Position numbers and translations under genes: made by a program. From Devosia sp. Root685 (lineage in GTDB: Bacteria; Pseudomonadota; Alphaproteobacteria; Rhizobiales; Devosiaceae): a stretch of DNA of 64,000 nucleotides. The notes beneath the pieces are model-generated. The model was not told the DNA's origin, made no database searches, and saw nothing but the letters and a program-made list of their open reading frames with translations. Positions 1-8,096 of this stretch are shown here, piece after piece; the stretch's first letter is position 1, and every line of letters starts with the position of its first letter. The stretch lies in assembly GCF_001427875.1 (NCBI RefSeq), contig NZ_LMHK01000003.1, positions 1 through 64,000 of the forward strand. The letters are read 5' to 3'.

Positions 1-86
1 GGCGACACATTGGCCATCTCGTACAGGCCATCGAGCCATCTGAGTGCGCAAATTATATCGCCAACGCCGGCTACAGAGCTACCTAA
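1..86 (+). CDS. IS630-family transposase, C-terminal end only (partial)
   Basis: The frame that enters at base 3 and stops at 84-86 encodes 27 residues ending ...LVQAIEPSECANYIANAGY plus RAT. The pattern 'P-x-E-C-x-N-Y-x-x-x-A-G-Y' just before the stop is typical of the extreme C-terminus of IS630/Tc1-type DDE transposases. The rest of the gene lies left of the window, so whether it is intact is unknown. About 13 bases after the stop, GAAATGCTC is followed by TA at 100-101. IS630 elements insert at TA, so this may be the element's right end, but the other end is not visible. The identification rests on a short peptide and is moderately secure. Confidence 0.6.
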   Translation, partial: RHIGHLVQAIEPSECANYIANAGYRAT

Positions 87-104
87 ACGTGAAATGCTCT
101 AGCT

Positions 105-130
105 GTCATCCCGGCCTGCGCCGGGGTGAC
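105..130. repeat. Small intergenic palindrome
   Basis: GTCATCCCGGC, a CTGC loop, then GCCGGGGTGAC form an imperfect inverted repeat. It is a single-hairpin relative of the paired GTCATTCCCGC repeats at 35.6, 54.1 and 58.8 kb, and it lies between the putative IS end and the 3' end of the CBS-domain gene. Confidence 0.55.
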
Positions 131-164
131 AACCGCGTTTGTGGTTGGGCCAGCGACAAGCGCC

Positions 165-1196
165 CTACTCCGCTGCAGCCTTCTGGTCTTCCGGCCGCTG
201 ATCGGTGATCGCCAGGATTTCTTCGCCGTCTCCGCGCTTGCGGCGAATGCGCAGGCGCTTGATGCGGCGGCCGTCGGCGGCGAGGACCTCGAACTCGAAA
301 CCGTCGAGCCCGCTGACTTTTTCGCCGCGGCGCGGCACGTGGCCGGCAAGGTCGAAGACCAGACCCCCGAGCGTCTCGACGTCTTCGGCATGCTCGCCGG
401 GGTCGAAATCGGGGCCGACAACGGCACGGACTTCGTCCAATTCGGCGCGGGCATTGGCGATATAGGTGTCTTCACTCACCTTGCGCACCATGGCGCGGAC
501 GGCTTCGTCGTGCTCGTCCTCAATCTTGCCGACAATGGCCTCAAGCAAGTCCTCGATGGTCACGATGCCGTCGGTGCCGCCATATTCGTCGACAACGATG
601 GCCATGTGGACGCGGGAAGCGCGCATGGACTGGAGGAGATCGCCGGCCGGCATGAAGGTCGGCACGAACATGGCCGTGCGGGTGATGCCAAGCTTGTTGA
701 TCTTTTGGCGCAGCGCCGCCGAGAGCAGTTTTACCGGGACATCCTTTTCAGGATCAGTCACCGGCTCGGTGATCTTGGCCATGGCATCCTTGATGTGGAT
801 GAAGCCGATGATCTTGTCGAGTTCGTCTTCGTAGACGGGCAGACGCGAATGGCCGACCTGGCGGAACTTGGCGAGCAGGGTTCCGAGATTGATATCGGCC
901 TCGACGGCCTGGATATCGGAGCGCTCGACCATGATGTCGTCGATCGAGACCGCTGACAGCTTTAGCACGTTTTGCAGGATCGTGCGTTCGCTCTCGGTGA
1001 AATCCTGCGTTTCGGCCCCAGCGCTTTCGTCGAGTGCCACCTGCAGGTCATTGCGCAGGCTCACCGGGCGGAGCGTCAGTATGGATTTGAGCCTCGTAAT
1101 CAGGCTCGGCCCTCGCGTCGGCTGAGCGAGGGCGGGACTAGAGGAAGGTTCGGGATTATCGGGCACCCGGTTGCCCTTGCGATCGGTATCGTTCAT
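165..1196 (-). CDS. CorC/HlyC-type CBS-pair protein (hemolysin family, soluble form)
   Basis: The 343-residue protein has no membrane segments. After a polar N-terminus, residues about 85-140 and 155-215 form two CBS motifs, including the runs [20 protein letters not shown] and [20 protein letters not shown]. Residues about 240-320 match the CorC/HlyC transporter-associated domain. The family is linked to Mg/Co efflux or envelope maintenance, and in E. coli the relative YbeX sits beside ybeY. The ATG at 1196 is preferred over an in-frame TTG one codon upstream. It is the third gene of a miaB-phoH-ybeY-corC run on the minus strand. The apolipoprotein N-acyltransferase gene lnt, which usually follows in this order, is not seen; a transposase end lies there instead. 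Confidence 0.9.
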   Translation of the reverse strand: MNDTDRKGNRVPDNPEPSSSPALAQPTRGPSLITRLKSILTLRPVSLRNDLQVALDESAGAETQDFTESERTILQNVLKLSAVSIDDIMVERSDIQAVEADINLGTLLAKFRQVGHSRLPVYEDELDKIIGFIHIKDAMAKITEPVTDPEKDVPVKLLSAALRQKINKLGITRTAMFVPTFMPAGDLLQSMRASRVHMAIVVDEYGGTDGIVTIEDLLEAIVGKIEDEHDEAVRAMVRKVSEDTYIANARAELDEVRAVVGPDFDPGEHAEDVETLGGLVFDLAGHVPRRGEKVSGLDGFEFEVLAADGRRIKRLRIRRKRGDGEEILAITDQRPEDQKAAAE

Positions 1197-1275
1197 CAAT
1201 CTCAGGCTGCTCAGGGCAGCGCGCTATCCTCATATTGGACAAATAAAGCAGCCAGGCCGGCCAACATTCGGCGGC

Positions 1276-1755
1276 CTAGTCGGCGTAGGGATCGGCAATG
1301 CCGAGCCCGGCCAGTATCTGGGTTTCAAGGCCCTCCATTTCGAGAGCCTCGTCCTCATCGAGGTGATCATAGCCCAAAATGTGCAAAAAGCCATGCACAA
1401 CCAGATGGGTGAAGTGATCCTCAAGGCTCGTGCCCTGTTCTTCGGCCTCGCGAACAAGCGTTTCGCGGGCGAGCGTGATGTCGCCCAGGATGCCGATAAC
1501 GGGATCGAAAGGCTCGATCTGCGGGAAGCTCAGGACATTGGTGGACGCGTCCTTGCCCCGGTATTGCGCATTAAGCTCGCGCTGCTCCGCATCGTCGGTG
1601 AGCAGCACCGAAATCTCGGCGGCGCCCTTTATCTTGGGTTTGGCGCCGGAAAGGGCGGCGAGCACAGCCTTTTCGGCGAGGGCGTCAAAATGGTCGGGCC
1701 AGTCATCCGCATTGCGGATGACTGCGATTTCAAGCGGCGGGGTGATCGGCGGCAT
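1276..1755 (-). CDS. ybeY: Endoribonuclease YbeY (rRNA maturation factor)
   Basis: The 159-residue protein carries the UPF0054 zinc motif HGFLHILGYDH near residues 121-131, with the three metal-binding histidines of the H-x3-H-x5-H pattern. YbeY is a single-strand endoribonuclease that takes part in 16S rRNA 3' processing and 70S quality control. The family-typical segment TNVLSFP is near residue 72. The start is the only ATG giving the usual length. It sits between phoH (10 bases upstream) and the CorC-like gene on the same strand, the standard proteobacterial arrangement. Confidence 0.95.
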   Translation of the reverse strand: MPPITPPLEIAVIRNADDWPDHFDALAEKAVLAALSGAKPKIKGAAEISVLLTDDAEQRELNAQYRGKDASTNVLSFPQIEPFDPVIGILGDITLARETLVREAEEQGTSLEDHFTHLVVHGFLHILGYDHLDEDEALEMEGLETQILAGLGIADPYAD

Positions 1756-1766
1756 AGGTGTCTGGT

Positions 1767-2840
1767 TCAGCTCCGGGGCGTAGCGCCGAGGGTCCGCGCC
1801 AGACCTTCCGTATCCCGGTCTTTCAAGGCCAGGCGCTTGGCGGTGTCGGCTTCATAGGCCCGCACGATCCGCCCGACAAGCGCGTGGCGCACCACGTCCT
1901 TGTCGTTGAAGCGGGAAATATGCACGCCTTCGACGCCATCGAGGAGATTCACTGCTTCCACGAGCCCTGATTTTTCCCCGCGCGGCAAATCGACCTGGGT
2001 CGGATCACCGGTGACGATCATCTTGGAATTCTCGCCGAGACGCGTCAGGAACATTTTCATCTGCATGGATGTCGTGTTCTGCGCTTCGTCGAGGATGACC
2101 ACGGCATTGGCAAGGGTGCGGCCACGCATGAAGGCGAGCGGGGCAACCTCGATGATCCCCGAGGTGATGCAGCGCTCGACGTTTTCGGGCTTCATCATGT
2201 CATAAAGGGCATCGTAGAGCGGTCGCAGATAGGGATCGACCTTGTCCTTCATGTCGCCGGGCAGAAAGCCGAGGCGCTCGCCGGCTTCGACGGCGGGACG
2301 CGAGAGGATGATGCGGTTGATGTCGCCGCGTTCAAGCAGCGATGCCGCATGGGCCACGGCAAGATAGGTCTTGCCGGTACCGGCGGGGCCGACACCGAAA
2401 ACCAGCTCGGCGCGGTCCATGGCGCGCATATAGGCGTCCTGGGCCGGGGTGCGGGCGGCAATGGTGGATTTTCGCGTGGCGATCTGCGCCATGCGGACCT
2501 TGCCCTTGCGCTCGAGCGTCGGCAGGGTCAGTTGGCTGTCCTCGGTTTCGACCATGCGAATGACGGCGTCGACATCGGCTATGTCGGCGGGTCGGCCTTC
2601 TTCAAGGCTAGCGTAAAGCGATTCCAGCACGCGACGCGCCTGATCGACCTTCGACGCAGAGCCTTTGAGCAACACATGATTGCCGCGCGGCGTGGCCGAC
2701 ACGGTGAGGCGCTGTTCGATAAGGGCGAGGTTCTGGTCGAAATCGCCATAAAGCTGGGCAGCCAGGCGATTGTCTTCAAAGGCGAGTTCGAGTTGCGATG
2801 CGAGGGCGTTGTCTGCGGTGGGTGGCAAGTGCCTGCTCAA
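1767..2840 (-). CDS. phoH: PhoH family ATPase (PhoH-like protein, YbeZ type)
   Basis: P-loop ATPase of the PhoH/YbeZ family, likely a helicase-like partner of YbeY in rRNA metabolism. Walker A GVGPAGTGKTYLAVA and Walker B VVILDEAQN are clear. The reading frame stays open to 3167, but that extension is Arg/Pro-rich and unlike the family. Homology starts near SQLELAFEDNRLAAQLYGDF, and no ATG lies between. I therefore place the start at a TTG at 2838-2840, giving 357 residues, with GGGAG about 11 bases upstream. A second TTG farther upstream cannot be excluded. The gene is followed at 10 bases by ybeY, indicating an operon. Confidence 0.88.
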   Translation of the reverse strand: MSRHLPPTADNALASQLELAFEDNRLAAQLYGDFDQNLALIEQRLTVSATPRGNHVLLKGSASKVDQARRVLESLYASLEEGRPADIADVDAVIRMVETEDSQLTLPTLERKGKVRMAQIATRKSTIAARTPAQDAYMRAMDRAELVFGVGPAGTGKTYLAVAHAASLLERGDINRIILSRPAVEAGERLGFLPGDMKDKVDPYLRPLYDALYDMMKPENVERCITSGIIEVAPLAFMRGRTLANAVVILDEAQNTTSMQMKMFLTRLGENSKMIVTGDPTQVDLPRGEKSGLVEAVNLLDGVEGVHISRFNDKDVVRHALVGRIVRAYEADTAKRLALKDRDTEGLARTLGATPRS

Positions 2841-2940
2841 ACTTTCTCGGCTCCCGAAGGGGGGCGCCGCGGAGCGCGTCGCCCATGCATTAACGAGGCT
2901 AGGATGATTTGCGTTCGATGTCTGTAGCAATATTGTGACG

Positions 2941-2999
2941 CTCCACCCCGGCCGCAAGGGCGGCCAAATCGCTCCAGTGGAGCGATTTGAGGGGTGGAG
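2941..2999. other. Three-way-junction palindrome upstream of phoH
   Basis: An outer 9-bp stem (CTCCACCCC at 2941-2949 with GGGGTGGAG at 2991-2999) encloses two perfect hairpins. One is GGCCGC-AAGG-GCGGCC at 2950-2965; the other is AAATCGCTCC-AGT-GGAGCGATTT at 2966-2988. Only two bases (2989-2990) are left unpaired at the junction. Either strand can fold this way. It lies about 100 bases upstream of the phoH start in a 475-base stretch with no recognised gene. It could be a leader structure, a dispersed repeat or a protein-binding cruciform. The remainder of 2841-3315 shows only a weak ATTATCTC/GAGATAAT pair at 3207-3257. Confidence 0.6.
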
Positions 3000-3315
3000 G
3001 CCATAAGCGCTATGCGCGAATGGCCCGGCCCCTCGGAAAAACGCCTTTCCAAAAACCGCACGCAACACGAAAAACCGCCCGGCCTTTCGGCGTCGCGGGT
3101 ACACGGGTAACGGGCGGCCATTGACTCGATCCGTATAATACATTGGGAGCCAAAGGCCGCCCGTCACGGATCCGGAGTTTGTGGCGGGTCCGGTTCAGGC
3201 GCTACCATTATCTCAGGCGCGGCTGCCGAATTCACCCTGGCGGAATGGGGAGATAATCGCATGAGATTTTGGGGGCGGGGATAAGTTGGATAGATTGGGT
3301 GAAAAGGGAGAGAAT

Positions 3316-3699
3316 ATGATCAGCATTGCCGTCGATCCGTTTCCATCTGACATGGCGTTGCGCCAGCTATGGCTGAAAGCTTGGGGCGATGCGGGACCGG
3401 CGCGTTGGAAACCCGTGCTGGAGCGGAGCCTCGCCCATATAGGGGCTTTTGAGGGCGAAAAACTGGTCGGCTTCGTCAATGTGGCCTGGGATGGGGGGAT
3501 TCATGCCTTCATTCTCGACACCTGCGTCGACGAGGATTTCAGACATCAGGGCATTGCGACAAGGCTGGTGAAATCAGCACAAGAGGCTGCGCGAGAACGC
3601 GGCGCCAAGTGGCTCCATGTCGATTTTGAACCGCATTTGCTGGGATTTTATCGTGGCTGCGGGTTTCGACCGACAGAAGCGGGGTTGATTGCGCTTTAG
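3316..3699 (+). CDS. GNAT family N-acetyltransferase
   Basis: The 127-residue protein has a compact GNAT fold. The strand-4/loop signature is LDTCVDEDFRHQGIATRLV, followed by a helix, with HVDFEPHLLGFYRGCGFRP in the last third, as in acetyl-CoA-binding motif B. The start at 3316 is chosen because AGGGAGAG precedes it; an in-frame TTG at 3286 would add ten atypical residues. The substrate cannot be inferred. It is transcribed towards the 3' end of miaB, with a palindromic repeat in between. Confidence 0.85.
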   Translation: MISIAVDPFPSDMALRQLWLKAWGDAGPARWKPVLERSLAHIGAFEGEKLVGFVNVAWDGGIHAFILDTCVDEDFRHQGIATRLVKSAQEAARERGAKWLHVDFEPHLLGFYRGCGFRPTEAGLIAL

Positions 3700-3732
3700 G
3701 CCGCAGAGGGTGCGCGGAGGCCACTGCGCCGC

Positions 3733-3782
3733 GCCCTCGTGGTTCGAGGCTTTGCAAGGGCAAAGCACCTCACCATCAGGGC
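3733..3782. repeat. REP-type palindrome, copy 1
   Basis: GCCCTCGTGGTTCGAGG..TTTGC and GCAAAG..ACCTCACCATCAGGGC form an imperfect hairpin with an AAGG loop. It shares both arm sequences with 13406-13453 and lies between two convergent genes. Confidence 0.75.
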
Positions 3783-3828
3783 TACTTCAGGGGCTGCAAG
3801 GGCTGGTGGTGGTTCAGCGTGTGGACGC

Positions 3829-5220
3829 TTAAGCCGCAACCGCCTGGCGCAATTTTCCGACCAGCGAATTGGTTGAGGTGCCGATGATTTCGACCTCGTG
3901 GATGGAGCCGATGAGATCGGTGGACCCTTCGAGGTGCACGGCTTGGAGATAGGGCGAGCGGCCACCGACCTGGCCGGGCATGCGGCCGACGCGTTCGATG
4001 AGGATGGGCAGCGTACGGCCGACGCAGGAGGCGTGGAAATCGGTGGTCTGCTTGTTGACCAGCTCTTGCAGGCGCGCAAGGCGCTCGGCTTTCACTGCTT
4101 CTTCCACCTGATCGGTGAGATTGGCGCCCGGCGTGCCGGGGCGCGTGGAATATTTGAAGGAATAGGCCGAGGCATAGCCGACGTCGCGGATGATTTTGAG
4201 GGTGTCCTCGAAATCGGCATCGGTTTCGCCGGGAAAACCGACGATGAAATCGCCCGAGAGCGCCATATCGGGACGGGCGTCCTTGATGCGTTCGATAAGG
4301 CGGAGATATTCGGCCGCGGTATGCTTGCGGTTCATCGCCTTCAGGATGCGATCGGAACCGGACTGCACCGGTAGGTGCAGATAGGGCATGAGGAAAGCGA
4401 GATCGCGATGGGCCGCAATGAGCGCGTCGTCCATGTCGCGCGGATGGCTGGTCGTGTAGCGCAGCCGCTCAAGGCCGGGGATTTCCGCCAGAAGATAAGC
4501 CAGCTCACCAAGTCCGACGGCGCGGCCTGAAGAATCTTCGCCGTGGTAGGCGTTGACGTTCTGGCCGAGGAGGGTGATTTCCTTGACCCCGGCATCGGCA
4601 AGGCGGCGGGCTTCGTCGAGCACCTGCGCCACCGGGCGGCTGACTTCCGTGCCGCGCGTATAGGGTACGACGCAGAACGAGCAAAACTTGTCGCAGCCTT
4701 CCTGAACGGTGAGGAAGGCGGTGAGGCCGCGGCCGATGGTGACGTCTTTCTTGGCCGCCGGCAGGTGGGCGAATTTGTCTTCTTCGGGAAAATCCGTATC
4801 GACCACGGCGCGGCGGAGCGCGGGGTGCATGTGGCGGCTGGCTTCGGCTTTCGCCAGCATGTCCGGCAGGCGGTGATAGGCTTGCGGCCCAAAGACCATA
4901 TCGACCATGGGGGCGCGGCGGGCGATTTCCTCGCCCTCGGCCTGCGCCACGCAACCGGCCACCCCGATCATCAGGTCGCCGCCGGTGGCGCGCTTTTCGG
5001 TTTGCAGTTCCTTGAGGCGCCCGAGCTCGGAAAAAACCTTCTCACTGGCCTTTTCGCGGATATGGCAGGTATTGAGCAGCACGAGATCGGCCTCGGCCAT
5101 GTCCGTGGTTGGGGCATAACCATGCGGCGCCAGGGCGTCGGCCATGCGGTCGCTGTCATAGACGTTCATCTGACAGCCATAGGTTTTGATGAAGAGTTTC
5201 TTCGGCGCGATCTGGTTCAT
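3829..5220 (-). CDS. miaB: tRNA-2-methylthio-N6-dimethylallyladenosine synthase MiaB
   Basis: Radical-SAM methylthiotransferase of 463 residues that adds the 2-methylthio group to isopentenyl-A37 of tRNA. The N-terminal UPF0004 domain has the cluster cysteines in [16 protein letters not shown] and GVAGC. The radical-SAM motif [15 protein letters not shown] is near residue 176. A C-terminal TRAM domain follows. Order on the minus strand is miaB, then phoH, ybeY and corC, with the GNAT gene in opposite orientation between miaB and phoH. All catalytic residues are present. Confidence 0.97.
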   Translation of the reverse strand: MNQIAPKKLFIKTYGCQMNVYDSDRMADALAPHGYAPTTDMAEADLVLLNTCHIREKASEKVFSELGRLKELQTEKRATGGDLMIGVAGCVAQAEGEEIARRAPMVDMVFGPQAYHRLPDMLAKAEASRHMHPALRRAVVDTDFPEEDKFAHLPAAKKDVTIGRGLTAFLTVQEGCDKFCSFCVVPYTRGTEVSRPVAQVLDEARRLADAGVKEITLLGQNVNAYHGEDSSGRAVGLGELAYLLAEIPGLERLRYTTSHPRDMDDALIAAHRDLAFLMPYLHLPVQSGSDRILKAMNRKHTAAEYLRLIERIKDARPDMALSGDFIVGFPGETDADFEDTLKIIRDVGYASAYSFKYSTRPGTPGANLTDQVEEAVKAERLARLQELVNKQTTDFHASCVGRTLPILIERVGRMPGQVGGRSPYLQAVHLEGSTDLIGSIHEVEIIGTSTNSLVGKLRQAVAA

Positions 5221-5317
5221 GACGGGCTATTTACCAGACGAGAAGGTGTGATGCTACCGCCTGCAACCGGGCTGGGGGTGAGCGTGTTGTGAGACTGGAG
5301 AGCCAAAGGATCTGGTC

Positions 5318-5506
5318 ATGACCAAACCTCACAGGGATCAAGCCGCCGCCATGCAGGACGGGCGAAAGCCCGGGCCCAAGGATTCCCCGGTACAGGTGCG
5401 CAATGCGGGGGCCGAAGCACAGGCTGACAAGCCGAGAAAATGGGATAAGGTGGACGAGGCGGTGGACGAGAGTTTCCCCGCCAGCGACGCTAGCGCAAAA
5501 TATTGA
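5318..5506 (+). CDS. Small conserved protein with DESFPASD motif
   Basis: A 62-residue hydrophilic protein with no signal peptide or membrane segment. Its C-terminal half reads KWDKVDEAVDESFPASDAS. This 'VDEA-DESFPASD' pattern recurs at the end of many small alphaproteobacterial proteins of unknown function. It is transcribed with the following histidine kinase, and its stop overlaps a possible TTG start of that gene. I do not know its role. Confidence 0.7.
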   Translation: MTKPHRDQAAAMQDGRKPGPKDSPVQVRNAGAEAQADKPRKWDKVDEAVDESFPASDASAKY

Positions 5507-5553
5507 CCAGCCCGCGCGGGCCCAATGTGCCAGCCGACGAGGACCAGGACGAC

Positions 5554-7284
5554 ATGGCAGCACAAGCCCACGACGGGGTATCCGGCCCCGGCCAGGCGAA
5601 GAGTCTGAAGCCGCAACGGCCACAACCCGTCGCACTTTATCTTTTTTCGCTGCTGCTGGTTATCCTGCTGCCTGCATTGGTTGTTGCGTTGGTGCTGCTC
5701 TACAGCACCAACGACGCGCAGGAAAAGGTCGTGGAATCCCTGACCAATGCCACGGTGCAGGCCATGGGTCAGTCGGTGGACCGCGAGATTTCCGGCATGA
5801 TCACCAGCCTGCGCGTGCTGTCCTCGGACCAATCGCTGGAAGCGGGAGACTTCGAACAATTCCATCATCGCGCTACCATAGCCCTGGCTGGGACCGGCTC
5901 CTATCTCATCGGCGTCGATGAAGACGCCCATCAATTGCTCAATAGCCGGGTGGAATTTGGTACCCCCCTGGGCCAGTCATCCGACATGATCACCGCGGCT
6001 CGGGCGCTCGAGCGGGGGCGACCGACCGTTTCAAATCTGTTCTTTGGCCAGGTGGCGCAGACCTGGGTTTATAATGTCTGGCTGCCGCTCGCCGAGGATG
6101 CCGCGGTGCGGCTGCTCGCCCTGACCCAGAATGCGCGCGATCTCATCCCGGTGCTGCAATCGCGGGAATTGCCGGAAGGCTGGCACGCAGCGCTCGTGGA
6201 TGGCAACAATACCGTCATCGCCTCGACCACCGGGGACGAATTCGCCATTGGCGACACCCTGCCCATGCGGCGCAATCTTGAAGATACGACGCCGGGCTGG
6301 ACCGAAGAAATCCTTCACAACCAAACCGTGGTGACGGCGGAATGGCGCTCGGGCCTGACCGGCTGGCGCATCATTGCCTGGGCATCCGCGGCTCAGGTCA
6401 AGCGGCCGCTTGGCGAATCCATCCTGCAGCTGGCGGCGTGGGGCCTGGTCATAGCCGTCGTCGCCTCGCTGATCGCCTTCTTCATCGCCCAGCAATTGAG
6501 CCGCTCGGTGCGGGGCCTGCGGCTCGATGCGCAGCGCCTCGGGCGGGGCGAGGCGGTGTTCGAGCGGCATTATCCGGTGGCCGAAATCGATGAAGTTTCA
6601 AAGGCCCTGGTGCAGGCCTCGCGCCAGCGGCAGACGGCGGAGCGCGATGTACGCTTTTTGATGCGCGAACTGGCGCATCGCTCGAAAAACCAGATGGCGG
6701 TTATTTCCGCCATGGCCAAGCAAACCGCGCGCGGCGCCACCGACGTGCCGCGCTATGTCGAGGGGCTGGAGCGCCGCATCATGGGGCTGGCACGCTCGAC
6801 CGACCTGCTGCTGGCCCATGGAAGGGCCGGCGTCTCGCTGCGCGAGCTGATCGATCTCCATATCGCCCCGTTCCGGCCGCAGGAAGTGGCGCGGGTGAGG
6901 ATCGAGGGGGCCGATCTCCGGATCAATCCGCAGGGCGCGCAAATCCTCGGCATGGCCGTGCATGAACTGGCGGTCAATGCGACCCAATATGGCGCTTTTG
7001 CCGATGAAAAAGGCAGGTTGACCCTCTCCTGGAGCGAGGACGAGGACCAGCTTGCCATGCGTTGGCGCGAAACCCTGTCGGCGCCGCTCAAGGCCAGCGA
7101 AAGGGCGGGTTTCGGCACGACCGTCCTGCGCTCCATGGTGGGCGGAGCGCTCGGCGCCAAGGTCGAGCGGCACGAACATGCCGATGGGGTGGAATGGACC
7201 ATCGATATCCCCATGACCGCGCTCGATCCCGCCTTTGCCGCGCTGCGGCCGGACGAGCAGATGCAAGAGCGCAGGAATCAATAA
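5554..7284 (+). CDS. HWE-family membrane sensor histidine kinase
   Basis: A 576-residue sensor kinase. A membrane segment near residues 28-50 is followed by a periplasmic Cache-like sensor region to about 295, a second membrane segment near 300-325 and a HAMP-like linker. The kinase core has the HWE hallmarks: the H-box ELAHRSKNQMAVI (phospho-His near residue 373), the N-box HELAVNATQYGAF and the MRWRE 'WxE' motif. HWE kinases are typical of alphaproteobacteria and often signal to response regulators or the general stress response. No response regulator is adjacent, so it looks orphan. The start is uncertain: TTG at 5503 and GTG at 5527 are in frame, but ATG 5554 has AGGA spaced correctly. 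Confidence 0.88.
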   Translation: MAAQAHDGVSGPGQAKSLKPQRPQPVALYLFSLLLVILLPALVVALVLLYSTNDAQEKVVESLTNATVQAMGQSVDREISGMITSLRVLSSDQSLEAGDFEQFHHRATIALAGTGSYLIGVDEDAHQLLNSRVEFGTPLGQSSDMITAARALERGRPTVSNLFFGQVAQTWVYNVWLPLAEDAAVRLLALTQNARDLIPVLQSRELPEGWHAALVDGNNTVIASTTGDEFAIGDTLPMRRNLEDTTPGWTEEILHNQTVVTAEWRSGLTGWRIIAWASAAQVKRPLGESILQLAAWGLVIAVVASLIAFFIAQQLSRSVRGLRLDAQRLGRGEAVFERHYPVAEIDEVSKALVQASRQRQTAERDVRFLMRELAHRSKNQMAVISAMAKQTARGATDVPRYVEGLERRIMGLARSTDLLLAHGRAGVSLRELIDLHIAPFRPQEVARVRIEGADLRINPQGAQILGMAVHELAVNATQYGAFADEKGRLTLSWSEDEDQLAMRWRETLSAPLKASERAGFGTTVLRSMVGGALGAKVERHEHADGVEWTIDIPMTALDPAFAALRPDEQMQERRNQ

Positions 7285-7417
7285 GTCTGGCTTTGTCTGG
7301 TGCTTTGCACTATAGGGACCGCCAGCGGGCTCACTTTGCCTCTGCTATAAACAGGCCCCACCTGGACGACATCCTGGCTGGGGCTCTTCATCCTCACATT
7401 TATAGAAGGATATGCCG

Positions 7418-7687
7418 ATGTCGATTACCGCTGAGCGCAAGACTGCCCTCATCAAGGAATACGCCACCACTGCCAATGATACCGGCTCGCCGGAAGTGCA
7501 GGTTGCGATCCTTTCCGAGCGCATTGCCAATCTCACCGAGCACTTCAAGGGCCACAACAAGGACAACCACTCCCGTCGTGGTCTCCTCAAGCTGGTTTCG
7601 ACGCGCCGTAGCCTCCTCGACTACCTCAAGAAGGTGGACGACGGCCGCTACAAGACGCTGATCGAAAAGCTTGGCCTGCGTCGCTAA
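7418..7687 (+). CDS. rpsO: 30S ribosomal protein S15
   Basis: The 89-residue product is of normal bacterial length and contains [20 protein letters not shown] and the [20 protein letters not shown] region typical of S15, a primary 16S rRNA-binding protein of the platform. ATG 7418 is chosen over ATG 7412 because the family begins MSITxER. A terminator follows at once, then a repeat and pnp, the common rpsO-pnp pair. Confidence 0.97.
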   Translation: MSITAERKTALIKEYATTANDTGSPEVQVAILSERIANLTEHFKGHNKDNHSRRGLLKLVSTRRSLLDYLKKVDDGRYKTLIEKLGLRR

Positions 7688-7699
7688 GACGACAAAATT

Positions 7700-7739
7700 C
7701 CGGCGCGGGGGGTAACTTCCGCGCCGGTTGCCCTTTTGG
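7700..7739 (+). terminator. rpsO intrinsic terminator
   Basis: CCGGCGCGG (7700-7708) pairs with CCGCGCCGG (7719-7727). TTGCCCTTTT follows. Confidence 0.75.
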
Positions 7740-7761
7740 GCACAAGAAAAGGGTTGCCTTA

Positions 7762-7865
7762 GTGCATGTCTCCCGAAAGTGGTTACCGGTTTCGGGACAA
7801 AGACATGCACAAGAACAAGGCGCTAAAGCGCAGAGAGCGATCCTAGAGATCGCGACGCGCTTTAG
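7762..7865. repeat. Rhizobiales-type bipartite palindromic repeat
   Basis: The first hairpin has arms GTGCATGTC/GACATGCAC (7762-7770, 7802-7810) and CCCGAAA/TTTCGGG (7772-7778, 7790-7796). The second has CTAAAGCGC/GCGCTTTAG (7823-7831, 7857-7865) enclosing GCGATC-CTAGA-GATCGC. The sequence style (GCATGTC..CCCGAAA..TTTCGGG..GACATGC then CTAAAGCGC) matches palindromic elements scattered through rhizobial genomes. It occupies the rpsO-pnp spacer. I see nothing else in 7740-8096. Confidence 0.7.
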
Positions 7866-8096
7866 GCGACCCTCTAGGCCGGCAGCGCCGGAGCATGGCA
7901 GGATTATTGGCGCCTTCCGCTGTGGAGCCGCTTATTGTCTTGTCCATGTTCTGAACCTGCAAAGAGATAGAAACCGTACCTGATTTTGAGCCGGGGCGCA
8001 CATGGGGTGCAGCGCCGGTGCGGGTACACCAAAGCGTTCGTGGGCCCTCGCCTAGCCCCGCGTTCCCGCGCTTTGGACAGAATGGAAAGACAAAAC

